Shown: positions 35,014 to 43,704, counted from the first letter of the stretch. The stretch is DNA of 64,000 nucleotides from Bacillota bacterium (GCA_023460035.1 JAEWRN010000021.1:124001-188000); one strand, 5' to 3'. The notes: generated by a model from the letters alone, not told the origin. Program-made: numbers and translations.

Positions 35014-35457
35014 ATGAAAATAGCAATGGGCTGCGACCCCAACGCCGCAGAGCTAAAATTGCACATGGTCGAATACGTCAAAAGTCTCGGGCACGAGGTG
35101 ACCGACTTTGGCTCAACCGACCCCGTTTATGCCAATGTGGCGTTTGCGGTGGGCGAAGCCGTCGCCGCAGGCAAGTTTGACCGCGGGATTCTTTTTTGCG
35201 GCACAGGCATTGGCGTTATGCTGGCCGCAAACAAGGTGCAGGGGTGCTATGCCGCCGTCGTCAGCGACGTGTACAGCGCCCAGCGCGCCTGCCTTTCCAA
35301 CAACTGCAATGTCATCACCATCGGCTCTCAGGTGACCGGTGTCAAAAAGGCAGAAGCGATGGTACAAGAGTACCTTAGTTGCCAGTATGACCCGAACACC
35401 CGCAGCGGCGAAAAGGTAGAAGCCATTGTGGACTACGCAAAAAAGCACAGCTGCTAA
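35014..35457 (+). CDS. RpiB/LacAB-family sugar-phosphate isomerase, divergent paralogue
   Basis: Isomerase of 147 residues. The active-site Cys62 and Thr64 lie in LFCGTGIGVMLAANK as in RpiB. The N-terminal motif reads GCDPNAAELK where typical RpiB has D-H-A-G, so Asp8 is kept but the following His is Pro. RpiB paralogues act on ribose, allose, tagatose or erythrulose phosphates; in tetritol pathways one makes erythrose 4-phosphate. ATG 35014 has AGGGGGCATTGAG upstream. Last gene of the operon, before a strong terminator. Confidence 0.9.
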   Translation: MKIAMGCDPNAAELKLHMVEYVKSLGHEVTDFGSTDPVYANVAFAVGEAVAAGKFDRGILFCGTGIGVMLAANKVQGCYAAVVSDVYSAQRACLSNNCNVITIGSQVTGVKKAEAMVQEYLSCQYDPNTRSGEKVEAIVDYAKKHSC

Positions 35458-35476
35458 GCGCTGTAACAACGAGCAC

Positions 35477-35515
35477 AAAGCACCGCCCTGCCGAAACCCG
35501 GCAGGGCGGTGCTTT
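35477..35515 (+). terminator. Terminator of the sugar cluster
   Basis: A perfect 16-bp stem (35477-35492 with 35500-35515), followed by GTTGT. Confidence 0.9.
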
Positions 35516-35764
35516 GTTGTGGCAAAAATAAAGCGCAGCGCGGGGCGCTTAGGCCCTCACTCCGGGCCTTATTTGCGTTGAGCGCATTTAAAGGGGGCGG
35601 TAAAACGAGATAAAAACGTCCCCCTGCCCGGGCCACAAGGCACCGGTGATATGCGGGGTGGAGAAGCAATTTGCCCCCGCGTGGGGAAGGTATAAAGTGG
35701 GGAGATGAGTGCAAAAGGGGCTGCAAGATGCAGCCCCTTTTTGTGTGCTGGCAAAAACGGAGCG
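35516..35764. other. Intergenic DNA with hairpins, including lacI terminator
   Basis: An imperfect long hairpin spans about 35526-35590 with core AGGCCC/GGGCCT (35552-35569). A terminator for the minus-strand LacI gene is at 35713-35742 (AAAAGGGGCTGCA arm, loop of 3, T-run; bidirectional). No gene was found. Confidence 0.75.
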
Positions 35765-36781
35765 TCACGGGGCCATGGCAGTCGTCGATTCCCGCACAAT
35801 CAGCTCGGTTTCCAGCAGCATCGACTTCACTTCGGCATTGGCGTCGTTCAGCCGTTCCAGCAGCAGGTTGCAGGCCGTGTAACCCATCTGGTAGCGGGGC
35901 TGGCTAATGGTGGTCAGCGACGGGGTGGTCATCACCGCAAGGTCTACGTTGTCAAAGCCCACGACCATAATGTCGCCCGGCACCTGCAACCCATAGCGCC
36001 GCGCGGCGCGAATGACCGCAGAAGCATACACGTCCGAGCAGGCAAAAATGCCGTTTGGAATTTCCGGCGAGCTGAGCAGGTGGCACAAAGCGGAATAGGC
36101 GAGGTCGTAATTGTTGTCCGGCATCTGCACGACCCAGTTTTGCGGCACCGAAAGGTGGTAGCGCTGTAACACCTCTAAAAAGCCCGCCTTGCGCTCGCGC
36201 GAGTACTTATAGTTTTGCGGCCCGCAAATAAAGGCAAGTTTATTGCGCCCGCAGGAGATGAGATGTTCGGTCGCCGTTTGCGCGGCGTGGTAGTCGTCCA
36301 CACTGACATACGGCAGGCCAAGGTCACTGTTGTATTCGCAGCACTGCACCAGCGGCACGGTGTCTTCAATCAGGCGCAGCAGGTCAGGCGAAAGCGGGCA
36401 CATGGAAATGACACCGCTGGCGTTCGAGCGTTTCAGCGTTGCCCTGAAATGGTCAATGGTGCTGTTGTTGATGGGCGACCAGTAAATGAGTACGTCAAAG
36501 CCGTTGGCCTCGGCGGCCACCTTTGCCCCGCGAATGATGTCGCTGTAAAAGGAATTGTCGAACCACGGGATGCTGATGACAATCAGCCCGGAGGTGCGGT
36601 CTTTGGTCAGCGGGGCCGCGTTTTGCGGCAGGGCATACCCCAGCGTATGCATGGTTTGCCGTATCAGCGCCACGGTTTCGGGGCTGACCAGCTCCGGGTG
36701 ATGCAACACGCGGGACACGGTGGCGGGCGATACGCCGCAGGCTTCGGCAATCTGCGCCACGGTCGGTTTTTTGTTCTGCAT
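35765..36781 (-). CDS. LacI-family transcriptional regulator
   Basis: Repressor of 338 residues. N-terminal HTH with hinge (TVAQIAEACGVSPATVSRVLHHPELVSPETVALIRQTMHTLGY, about 7-50) and a periplasmic-binding-like effector domain (GLIVISIPWFDNSFYSDIIRGAK, FACSDVYASAVIRAARRYGLQVPGDIMVVGFDN). It diverges from the oxidoreductase/isomerase/ABC operon, whose control region holds two similar dyads, so it probably represses that operon in response to its sugar. Confidence 0.94.
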   Translation of the reverse strand: MQNKKPTVAQIAEACGVSPATVSRVLHHPELVSPETVALIRQTMHTLGYALPQNAAPLTKDRTSGLIVISIPWFDNSFYSDIIRGAKVAAEANGFDVLIYWSPINNSTIDHFRATLKRSNASGVISMCPLSPDLLRLIEDTVPLVQCCEYNSDLGLPYVSVDDYHAAQTATEHLISCGRNKLAFICGPQNYKYSRERKAGFLEVLQRYHLSVPQNWVVQMPDNNYDLAYSALCHLLSSPEIPNGIFACSDVYASAVIRAARRYGLQVPGDIMVVGFDNVDLAVMTTPSLTTISQPRYQMGYTACNLLLERLNDANAEVKSMLLETELIVRESTTAMAP

Positions 36782-37061
36782 AACTTCATCCCTCCGCTGC
36801 TTTGCAAGACAGCTTTGTTTTCATAATATAAACATAGCACAGAATGAACGCCGATACAATACCTTTCATTACAATGAAAACTTTTCAGAAAATTTTCAAA
36901 TACGTTTGATAATGTGTTGAATATACCCAGATGATATTTATGTTTATTGTAGAAAATGGTGAATAATCCTCAAAATACATTGAAAACGACTTGCTTCTGG
37001 GCTACAATCGAAATGAAAGAAACAACAAAAATCTGAAAACAGTTCAGAAAGGATGAGCGAT
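36782..37061. promoter_or_regulatory. Divergent lacI/operon control region
   Basis: A promoter TTGAAA (36980-36985), 17-base spacer, TACAAT (37003-37008) serves the plus-strand operon. Operator-like sites are TGAAAACTTTTCA (36875-36887, perfect palindrome about one base) and TGAAAACAGTTCA (37034-37046, downstream of the start point). They agree at 11 of 13 positions. Confidence 0.75.
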
Positions 37062-38102
37062 ATGATGCAGGTCGGCATCATTGGATGCGGCAGAATTTCG
37101 CAGGAAAGACATATCCCGGAATACCTTGCGAACCCCGATGTGACACTGGCAGGGTATACGGATTTCAATATGGCCCGTGCGCAGGGGCTCGCTGAAAAAT
37201 TTGGCGGCAAGGCCTATGAGTCGGTGGAGGCCATGTTGGCAGACCCCGCGATTGACGCGGTGAGCGTGTGCACCGCCAACAACACCCATGCGCAGATTAC
37301 AATACAGGCGCTTGCCGCCGGCAAGCATGTGCTGTGCGAAAAACCCATGGCCATTACGCTGGAAGAATGCGAAGCCATGGTGGCCGCGGCAAACAGCAGC
37401 GGCAAAAAACTGATGATTGACCAAAACCAGCGGTTTGCCGGTGCGCACCAAAAGGCGCGGCAGTTGTTGCAGCAGGGTGCCATTGGCCGCGTGCTGACCT
37501 TCCGCACGACCTTTGGCCACGGCGGGCCGGAGACCTGGAGTATAGACCCCGGTGTGAACAGTTGGTTTTTTGACCGCAAAAAAGCGGCCATGGGCGCCAT
37601 GGCGGACCTTGGTATTCACAAAACCGACCTCATTCAGTTTTTACTGGGCCAGAGGGTCGTTGCCACGACCGCGCACATCTGCACGCTGGACAAGCGCGAC
37701 GCCACGGGGCAACTGATTGGGGTGGATGACAACGCGGTGTGCATTTACGAGATGGAGCAGGGCGCAGTCGGCACCATGACCGCGAGCTGGACCTATTATG
37801 CAAGCGAAGACAATTCCACCGTGCTTTACGGCACCGAAGGCGAGATGCGCATTTACGACGAGTCCGGCTACTCGATCACCGTGACGCTGAAAAACGGCGA
37901 AAAGGCGTTGTACCAGGTAGACCAGATTCAGACGAACGAACACCAGACGAAGTCAGGTATTATCGACGCCTTTGTGCAGGCCGTCACGCAGGAGGAAGAA
38001 CCGAAAATCACCGGCGAAAGCGTGCTGAGTGCCATGCGGGCAGTGTTTGCCAGCATAGAATCAAGCGAAACGGGCCGCAGGGTAGAAATTCAGCAGGGGT
38101 GA
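37062..38102 (+). CDS. Gfo/Idh/MocA-family NAD(P)-dependent oxidoreductase
   Basis: Dehydrogenase of 346 residues. Rossmann start VGIIGCGRIS, then VCTANNTHAQITIQALAAGKHVLCEKPMA with the family Lys, and a C-terminal alpha/beta domain containing the conserved DLGIHKTDLIQFLLG. Members oxidise sugars or cyclitols. ATG 37062 is favoured by spacing from AAAGGATG; ATG 37053 is inside that site. First gene of an operon with a sugar isomerase and an ABC transporter. Substrate unknown. Confidence 0.92.
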   Translation: MMQVGIIGCGRISQERHIPEYLANPDVTLAGYTDFNMARAQGLAEKFGGKAYESVEAMLADPAIDAVSVCTANNTHAQITIQALAAGKHVLCEKPMAITLEECEAMVAAANSSGKKLMIDQNQRFAGAHQKARQLLQQGAIGRVLTFRTTFGHGGPETWSIDPGVNSWFFDRKKAAMGAMADLGIHKTDLIQFLLGQRVVATTAHICTLDKRDATGQLIGVDDNAVCIYEMEQGAVGTMTASWTYYASEDNSTVLYGTEGEMRIYDESGYSITVTLKNGEKALYQVDQIQTNEHQTKSGIIDAFVQAVTQEEEPKITGESVLSAMRAVFASIESSETGRRVEIQQG

Positions 38103-38106
38103 AAAG

Positions 38107-39027
38107 ATGAAGATAGGGTTTGTGAGCTCCATTTTAGACGGCTGGGGCTATGAAGAGATGATTGACGTTGCGGCACAGCAGGGGTTTGACTGTGTAGAGG
38201 TTGCCTGTTGGCCGCAGGGCAAGGCCGAGCGCCGGTATGCGGGCGTTTCGCATATTGATGTGCAGGCGGTGCTAAACGACGACGCTTATACCCGCCGGGT
38301 GTTGGATTATGCGAAAGCAAAAAACATTGCAATCAGCAGCCTTGCCTATTACCCCAACACACTGGACGCCGACCTGCAAAAACGGGCCGATACGGTGCAG
38401 CATTTGCAGAATGTGATCCGCGCCAGCGCAAAGCTGGGGGTCAACATGGTGACCACCTTTATTGGCCGTGACCAGCAGCGCAACGTAGAAGAAAATTTGC
38501 AGATTGTGCAGCAGGTGTGGCCCCCTATTTTGCAGCTTGCCGAACAACTTGGGGTGAAAATTGCCATTGAAAACTGCCCCATGCTGTTTGGGCCGCAGCA
38601 ATGGCCCGGCGGCCAGAACTTAATGACATCACCGAAAAACTGGCAAAGGGTGTTTGAGGTATTGCCCAGCAAAAACCTTGGCATCAACTTCGACCCCAGC
38701 CACTATGTGTGGCAGATGATGGACTATATTCGCCCCATTTACCAGTTTCAAGATAAAATTTTTCACGTACATTTTAAAGATATCAAGTTGCAGCGGGAAC
38801 AGCTGGACGAAGTGGGCATTACGGCCTACCCGCTGGATTACATGCTTCCCAAGCTGCCGGGGCTGGGGGATGTGGACTGGGGCCGGTTCGTGTCGGCGTT
38901 GACCGATATCGGCTACGACGGTTATGCCTGTATTGAAGTGGAAGATCGCTCGTTTGAGGGCAGCCGCCAGAAAATTTTGGATAGCCTGGAAATTTCCAAG
39001 CGCTATATGCAGCAATTCGTCATTTAA
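38107..39027 (+). CDS. Sugar-phosphate isomerase/epimerase (AP-endonuclease-2-like TIM barrel)
   Basis: Xylose-isomerase-like TIM-barrel protein of 306 residues. Metal-binding positions are recognisable in FDCVEVACW, KIAIENCPM, INFDPSHYVW and HVHFKDIK, with a late Glu in YACIEVED. Members include hydroxypyruvate isomerase, tagatose/psicose epimerases, inosose dehydratase and tetrulose-phosphate epimerase. It follows the oxidoreductase by four bases, so the two are co-translated. Specific substrate not deducible. Confidence 0.9.
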   Translation: MKIGFVSSILDGWGYEEMIDVAAQQGFDCVEVACWPQGKAERRYAGVSHIDVQAVLNDDAYTRRVLDYAKAKNIAISSLAYYPNTLDADLQKRADTVQHLQNVIRASAKLGVNMVTTFIGRDQQRNVEENLQIVQQVWPPILQLAEQLGVKIAIENCPMLFGPQQWPGGQNLMTSPKNWQRVFEVLPSKNLGINFDPSHYVWQMMDYIRPIYQFQDKIFHVHFKDIKLQREQLDEVGITAYPLDYMLPKLPGLGDVDWGRFVSALTDIGYDGYACIEVEDRSFEGSRQKILDSLEISKRYMQQFVI

Positions 39028-39058
39028 AAGGCAAAAAGGAAATTGGAGGTAAAGTATT

Positions 39059-40183
39059 ATGAAAAGAAACTCGCGCTTTTTGACCCTGCTCGTCAGCGGT
39101 ATGCTGGCAACGGCCATGTTGTTCACCGCGTGCGGCGCACCTGCGGCGTCCGCTTCGTCCGCTGCGGCGTCGGCCGCCAGTGCAGGCAGCACGGCTGCGG
39201 CAACAGGCAAGCACATCTATGTACTCACCGCGTCGGAAGACCACGGCTGGACCGGCTCGGTCGCGACCTTTGCAAAAGAGAAGGTAGAAGAAGTGAACCA
39301 GGCGGGCAACTACACCGCCGAGGTCATCACGGCGGCTTCCGCCTCTGACCAAATCACCCAGATTGAGGACATTCTGGCCAAAGACCATAGCGACATCGCG
39401 GGCATTGTCATCCAGCCGATGGACGACACCGTGCAGTCCGCCATTCAGTCAATCGTAGACGCGGGTATCCCGTATGTGGCGTTTGACCGCATTATCGACG
39501 CGGTTTCGGCTTCTGCGGTTTCCAACGTTAAGGGCGACAACGAGGGCATTGGCGCCGGTGCCGCCGCCTACTTTGTAGAAAACGGCATGAAGCCGGGCGA
39601 AAAGGTGTATGTCTACGAGGGCGATACTTCGTCGGTCACCACCCTGCGCGACAGCGGCTTTACCGCATACCTTACCGGCGCACTGGCGTTTGACGGCAAA
39701 ACCATCGACGACGCAAGCAAGTGGACCGAAGAGGATTTGAAGAACATCACTTATTCCGGCGCAATGAACTGGAGCCGTTCTGACACAAAGACCGCATTTG
39801 AATCGCTGATGGGCGACGCTTCCAACGCTTCGATCAAGTGGGTTTATGCCGAGGACGACGAGCTTGCAATGGGCATTCTGGAAGCATTGCAGGGCGGCGG
39901 TATTGCCGATGCAACCAAAACCACGTTCTTGGGCAACAAGCCTTTCATCACCGGTTGCGGCGGCCTGAACGAGCTGTATGAAGTACTGCGCGGCAATTCG
40001 TACCAGGACATTGCCGGCCAGCTGGGCGGCCTGATGTCGGTGACCTATTCCCCGTCGATGATTCAGCTTGCGGTACAGGATATGGTAGATTACCTGGATG
40101 GCCAGCAGGTACAACAGGACCATGTGATCGCCTGCGAGAACGTGACCAGTGCGAACGTGGCCGATTTCAAAGCATTTAACTAA
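39059..40183 (+). CDS. Sugar ABC transporter substrate-binding lipoprotein (second system)
   Basis: Binding protein of 374 residues, type I periplasmic-binding fold. Lipobox FTAC with Cys25 and an Ala/Ser linker to about 50. Then HIYVLTASEDHGWTGSVATFAKEK, DIAGIVIQPMDDTVQSAIQSI, ASAVSNVKGDNEGIGAGAA and WVYAEDDELAMGILEAL. It feeds the ATPase and permease encoded next. Only distantly similar in pattern to the binding protein at 28918. Confidence 0.93.
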   Translation: MKRNSRFLTLLVSGMLATAMLFTACGAPAASASSAAASAASAGSTAAATGKHIYVLTASEDHGWTGSVATFAKEKVEEVNQAGNYTAEVITAASASDQITQIEDILAKDHSDIAGIVIQPMDDTVQSAIQSIVDAGIPYVAFDRIIDAVSASAVSNVKGDNEGIGAGAAAYFVENGMKPGEKVYVYEGDTSSVTTLRDSGFTAYLTGALAFDGKTIDDASKWTEEDLKNITYSGAMNWSRSDTKTAFESLMGDASNASIKWVYAEDDELAMGILEALQGGGIADATKTTFLGNKPFITGCGGLNELYEVLRGNSYQDIAGQLGGLMSVTYSPSMIQLAVQDMVDYLDGQQVQQDHVIACENVTSANVADFKAFN

Positions 40184-40208
40184 GTACCGGCATTGAAACA
40201 ACAGCTGT

Positions 40209-40231
40209 GGATGAGCCGTTTCGGCTCATCC
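40209..40231 (+). terminator. Hairpin between binding-protein and ATPase genes
   Basis: A perfect 10-bp stem (40209-40218 with 40222-40231), followed by ATTTATT. It probably gives partial termination or stabilises the upstream mRNA. Confidence 0.6.
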
Positions 40232-40252
40232 ATTTATTGGTAGGAGTAGTTT

Positions 40253-41764
40253 ATGGAATTGCTGAAGATGAAGGACATCTGCAAGTCGTTCAGCGGGGTA
40301 CCGGTACTGAAAAAGGTGCACCTGACGGTAGAAAAAGGCGAAGTGCACGCGCTGCTGGGTGAAAACGGGGCGGGCAAATCGACCCTGATGAACGTGTTGA
40401 CCGGGGTGTGCCCGCTGGATGCGGGAGAAATCGTGTTTGACGGCAAAGCGGTAGAAAACCTCACAATCCGCCATATGGAAAACGCCGGTATTTCGTTTGT
40501 GCATCAGGAGCTGAACCTGTTTAACGACCTTAAAGCATACGAGAACATTTTTTTGGGCAGAGAGTACACGAACCGTGTGGGTACCCTGCAAGCGGGGCGT
40601 ATGCGGCGCGAAGCTGGTCACCTGTTTGAAAAACTGGGGGTGGAAATTGACCCGAATGCGCTGGTGTGTGAGTTAAAGCCCAGCCAGAAACAGCTGCTGG
40701 AAATTGCCCGCGCGCTGTTTTTTGAGGCAAAGCTGCTGATTTTAGACGAGCCGACGACGGCGCTGAACACCGAAGAGGTAGAGCACCTGTTTTCGCTGGT
40801 GCGCAAGCTGAAGGCACAGGGCACGTCCTTTATTTTCATCTCCCACAAAATGCCCGAAATTTTTGAATTGTGCGACCGCTACACCGTTTTTCGCAACGGC
40901 GAATTTGTTGGCGAGGGGCAGATTGCGCAGACGACCCCGCAGGAGGTCACCGGGCTGATGGTGGGCGGCGCGTTTAACGGGCAAAGTATGTACACCCCGC
41001 GCCCGGCCGGCGAACCGGTGCTGGAACTGGCCGGGTACTGCGGCCCGGGCTTTCACGACATTGACCTGTGCGTGAAACGCGGGCAGATTATTGGGCTGAC
41101 CGGGTTGCAGGGCTGTGGCAGCAGCGAGCTGATGCAGTGCGTGTTTGGCGCGTTGCCCGCCAGCGGCGGCAGCATCAAAGTATTTGGCAAACCGCTTGCG
41201 GGTGGTTCTATCCACGAGGCCATGAAAGCGGGGGTGGCCATGCTGCCCGCAAACCGCAAAGAGAACTCGGTCATCCCGGACGCGACGTTGCTGGAAAACA
41301 TGTACCTGTCCGAGCACACGCTGTCGGCCGCCCGGTTTCAAATTCACCAAAAGGCCGAGCAAAAGCGGTTTTTGCAGTACCAAAGCCTGCTGGGCATCAA
41401 GGCGCAGGGCAGCGACGGCCCAATTACCGCGCTGTCCGGCGGCAACCAGCAAAAGGTGTTTCTTGCCCGCTGGCTAAACACACAGGCAGAGCTGCTGTTG
41501 CTGGACAACCCCACGCAGGGGATCGATGTGGGTGCCAAAGCGGAAATTTACCGCCTGATTTTTGAACTTGCCGGCGAGGGCAAAACTATTTTGATCAATA
41601 CGCTGGAGATCCCCGAGATTCAGAAGGTCGCCGATGTTTGCGCCGTGTTTTATAACGGCAGGATCATTCAAATGCTTTCCCACGGGCAGATCGACGAGCA
41701 CACCGTCATGCTGTATTCGACGGGAGCGGCCGGCGGCGAAAAAAAGCAGAGTGTTGAGAGGTAA
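40253..41764 (+). CDS. Sugar ABC transporter ATPase (RbsA-like, second system)
   Basis: CUT2 ATPase of 503 residues with two cassettes: GENGAGKST, LKPSQKQLLEIARALF and LILDEPTTALN in the first; GLQGCGSSELMQ in place of a full Walker A, LSGGNQQKVFLARWL and LLLDNPTQGIDVGAKAEI in the second. The second cassette has Asn where Walker B usually has Glu (LDNPT), common in RbsA-type non-catalytic sites. RBS GGAG lies before the ATG. Confidence 0.94.
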   Translation: MELLKMKDICKSFSGVPVLKKVHLTVEKGEVHALLGENGAGKSTLMNVLTGVCPLDAGEIVFDGKAVENLTIRHMENAGISFVHQELNLFNDLKAYENIFLGREYTNRVGTLQAGRMRREAGHLFEKLGVEIDPNALVCELKPSQKQLLEIARALFFEAKLLILDEPTTALNTEEVEHLFSLVRKLKAQGTSFIFISHKMPEIFELCDRYTVFRNGEFVGEGQIAQTTPQEVTGLMVGGAFNGQSMYTPRPAGEPVLELAGYCGPGFHDIDLCVKRGQIIGLTGLQGCGSSELMQCVFGALPASGGSIKVFGKPLAGGSIHEAMKAGVAMLPANRKENSVIPDATLLENMYLSEHTLSAARFQIHQKAEQKRFLQYQSLLGIKAQGSDGPITALSGGNQQKVFLARWLNTQAELLLLDNPTQGIDVGAKAEIYRLIFELAGEGKTILINTLEIPEIQKVADVCAVFYNGRIIQMLSHGQIDEHTVMLYSTGAAGGEKKQSVER

Positions 41765-41769
41765 TACAG

Positions 41770-42825
41770 ATGAAAACAACTGTCAAGAAAAATCCGCTGT
41801 CCGGCTGGATGGGGGCCGTGAAAAAATACAGCTTTGTGCTGGTGTTCCTTGTGATTTTTATCGTCTATGCGCTGGTGTCTAACGGGCTGACATGGGACGG
41901 CATGATGAACGTGTTTCGCCACAGCGCCGTCATTGGCGTAATGGCCATCGGCATGGGTATTGTTTGCCTGACCGGCGAAATTGACCTTTCGGTCGGCTCG
42001 ATGCTGGCGCTGACCGCCGGGTTTTCGGTTGTGGTGTTCAACCAAACCGGCAGCATTCTGCTGACACTGCTGTTTTCGCTGGTGTGCGGCGGTGTTTTGG
42101 GCGGCATTAACGGGCTTTTGGTGGGCGTGGTTAAAATGCCGGCCTTCATTGCCACCCTTGCCACGATGCTCATCTACCGCTCGCTGGCGCAGTACCTGTG
42201 CCAGCGCCTGCCGGCCGAAGCCATTGGCGGGGGCAGCTCGGTGTACCGCATGTCAAACCAGCTTGCGGGCTACCAGCCGCTGTACCAGTTTGGCAACGGC
42301 AAGCTGGCCACCCTGCCTATTGTCGGCATTGTGCTCATCGCCGTCACTGCACTGTTTGTGTATTTGACCAGCTCCACAAAGTTCGGCAAAAAAATCTATG
42401 CGGTGGGCTCTAACCAAAAGGCCGCGCTGTTGGGCGGCATTAAGGTCAGCCTGATGAAGACCCTTGTCTTTGTGATTGCCGGCGTGCTGACCGGGGTGGG
42501 CGCGTTTTTGTGGATTGCGATGAACGCCTCTGCCGACCCCGCGACGACCGGCAAAAGCTACGAGATGTACGCCATCGCCGCGGTGGTGCTGGGCGGCATC
42601 AGCATGAGCGGCGGCCGCGGTCGGTGCCTTGGTGTGCTGTTTGGTGCGATGTCGTACACGGTGATCGACAAGATCATCATTGCGCTGAAGATGGACTCGC
42701 TAATCAACGACGCCATCAAGGGTGCAATTTTGATTGTCGTGATTTTGATTCAAATTGCGGGCCCGGTGATCAAAGAAAAACTGGTGCGTATGCGGCACGG
42801 TAAAAAGGCCGCGGCACACGGGTAA
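41770..42825 (+). CDS. Sugar ABC transporter permease (RbsC-like, second system)
   Basis: CUT2 permease of 351 residues with about ten membrane segments. Family motifs: GEIDLSVGSMLALTAG, GGINGLLVGVVKMPAFIATLATML, AVGSNQKAALLGGI and VLGGISMSGGRGRCLGVLFG. It begins five bases after the ATPase stop. Last gene of the LacI-controlled operon. Confidence 0.94.
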   Translation: MKTTVKKNPLSGWMGAVKKYSFVLVFLVIFIVYALVSNGLTWDGMMNVFRHSAVIGVMAIGMGIVCLTGEIDLSVGSMLALTAGFSVVVFNQTGSILLTLLFSLVCGGVLGGINGLLVGVVKMPAFIATLATMLIYRSLAQYLCQRLPAEAIGGGSSVYRMSNQLAGYQPLYQFGNGKLATLPIVGIVLIAVTALFVYLTSSTKFGKKIYAVGSNQKAALLGGIKVSLMKTLVFVIAGVLTGVGAFLWIAMNASADPATTGKSYEMYAIAAVVLGGISMSGGRGRCLGVLFGAMSYTVIDKIIIALKMDSLINDAIKGAILIVVILIQIAGPVIKEKLVRMRHGKKAAAHG

Positions 42826-42870
42826 CCCGCCCGGCGGTAGCCGCCGGCAGCGGTGTGTTTTGTAAACATA

Positions 42871-42924
42871 AAGACGGCCCGGGTACTTGCCATAGTGGCA
42901 GGTGCCCGGGCCGTTTGGTTTTTA
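42871..42924. terminator. Bidirectional terminator
   Basis: A long GC-rich stem of about 18 bp (42874-42891 with 42897-42914) followed by TTGGTTTTT, between the permease and the convergent TetR gene. Confidence 0.88.
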
Positions 42925-42943
42925 AAAAGCAGGTGGCAGGCGG

Positions 42944-43555
42944 CTAAACGGTGGTTTGCAGCAGTGCCACGGCCGCCCGTACCGCAAGGGCTTTTATGGT
43001 TTCAAATTCTTTTGGCGGGCGCGGGCGGCGCAGCTGTTCGTGGCAGACCTGTTCAATTAGCCCGTAGCTGATAGAAACCTTTTCGGCCAGCTGTGTGGCA
43101 GAAACCCCGCCCGCCACAAGCTGTGCCGTTACCTGCTGCAAAAGGGTTTTTTCAAATTCGTCAAACAGCGCCCGCACCTCGGGCTCCAGCAGCGACAGCG
43201 CCAAAAATTCGTCGTGCGCTTTGGGGGCCATGGTGTGCGAAGCCAGTAAAAGGTCAATCAACTGCGAAAGCAGGCCGGGCAGGGCGCCGGGGCGCACGGG
43301 CACAGCCAGCAGCGGCGCAAACTGTGCCGAAAGGCCGTCAAGGTAAAACCGCACAACGTCCAGTAAAATGGCCTTTTTATCCTCAAAATAGCTGTACACA
43401 ATGCCGGTGGAAACATGGGCCGCCCGCGCAATTTCAGCGGTGTTGGTGCCGTGGTAGCCCTTTTCGCTGAACAGCTGGTAGCCGGCCATGGTGATTTGCT
43501 GCTTTTTTTGTACGGCCCGCTTTTGCTGCGGCTGCCGGATTTCTTGTTTTGCCAT
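42944..43555 (-). CDS. TetR-family regulator
   Basis: Regulator of 203 residues. The HTH is MAGYQLFSEKGYHGTNTAEIARAAHVSTGIVYSYFEDKKAIL (about residues 22-63); the remaining helices form the ligand domain. The start ATG 43555 has GGGGGG six bases upstream. It diverges from a small membrane protein gene and two matching 24-bp dyads in between are its likely operators, so it probably represses both itself and that gene. Confidence 0.92.
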   Translation of the reverse strand: MAKQEIRQPQQKRAVQKKQQITMAGYQLFSEKGYHGTNTAEIARAAHVSTGIVYSYFEDKKAILLDVVRFYLDGLSAQFAPLLAVPVRPGALPGLLSQLIDLLLASHTMAPKAHDEFLALSLLEPEVRALFDEFEKTLLQQVTAQLVAGGVSATQLAEKVSISYGLIEQVCHEQLRRPRPPKEFETIKALAVRAAVALLQTTV

Positions 43556-43704
43556 CGTGTGCCCCCCAGTGGTATTTGTTTTTATCATATACCCGGCGGG
43601 CGGCACAGTCAATAAATATGAAATTTATTTCGTATTTGTTGACAAAGAGGCGGAAAGAGACTATTCTAAATATGAAATAAATTTCATATTTTGGAGGGAA
43701 TCCC
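43556..43704. promoter_or_regulatory. TetR operators bracketing a sigma-A promoter
   Basis: Promoter for the plus-strand gene: TTGACA (43639-43644), 17 bases, TATTCT (43662-43667). Immediately upstream lies dyad 1 (43614-43637: AAATATGAAAT, 2 bases, ATTTCGTATTT) and immediately downstream dyad 2 (43668-43691: AAATATGAAAT, 2 bases, ATTTCATATTT, perfect). The two copies differ in three positions, two of them in the central dinucleotide. Confidence 0.88.
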
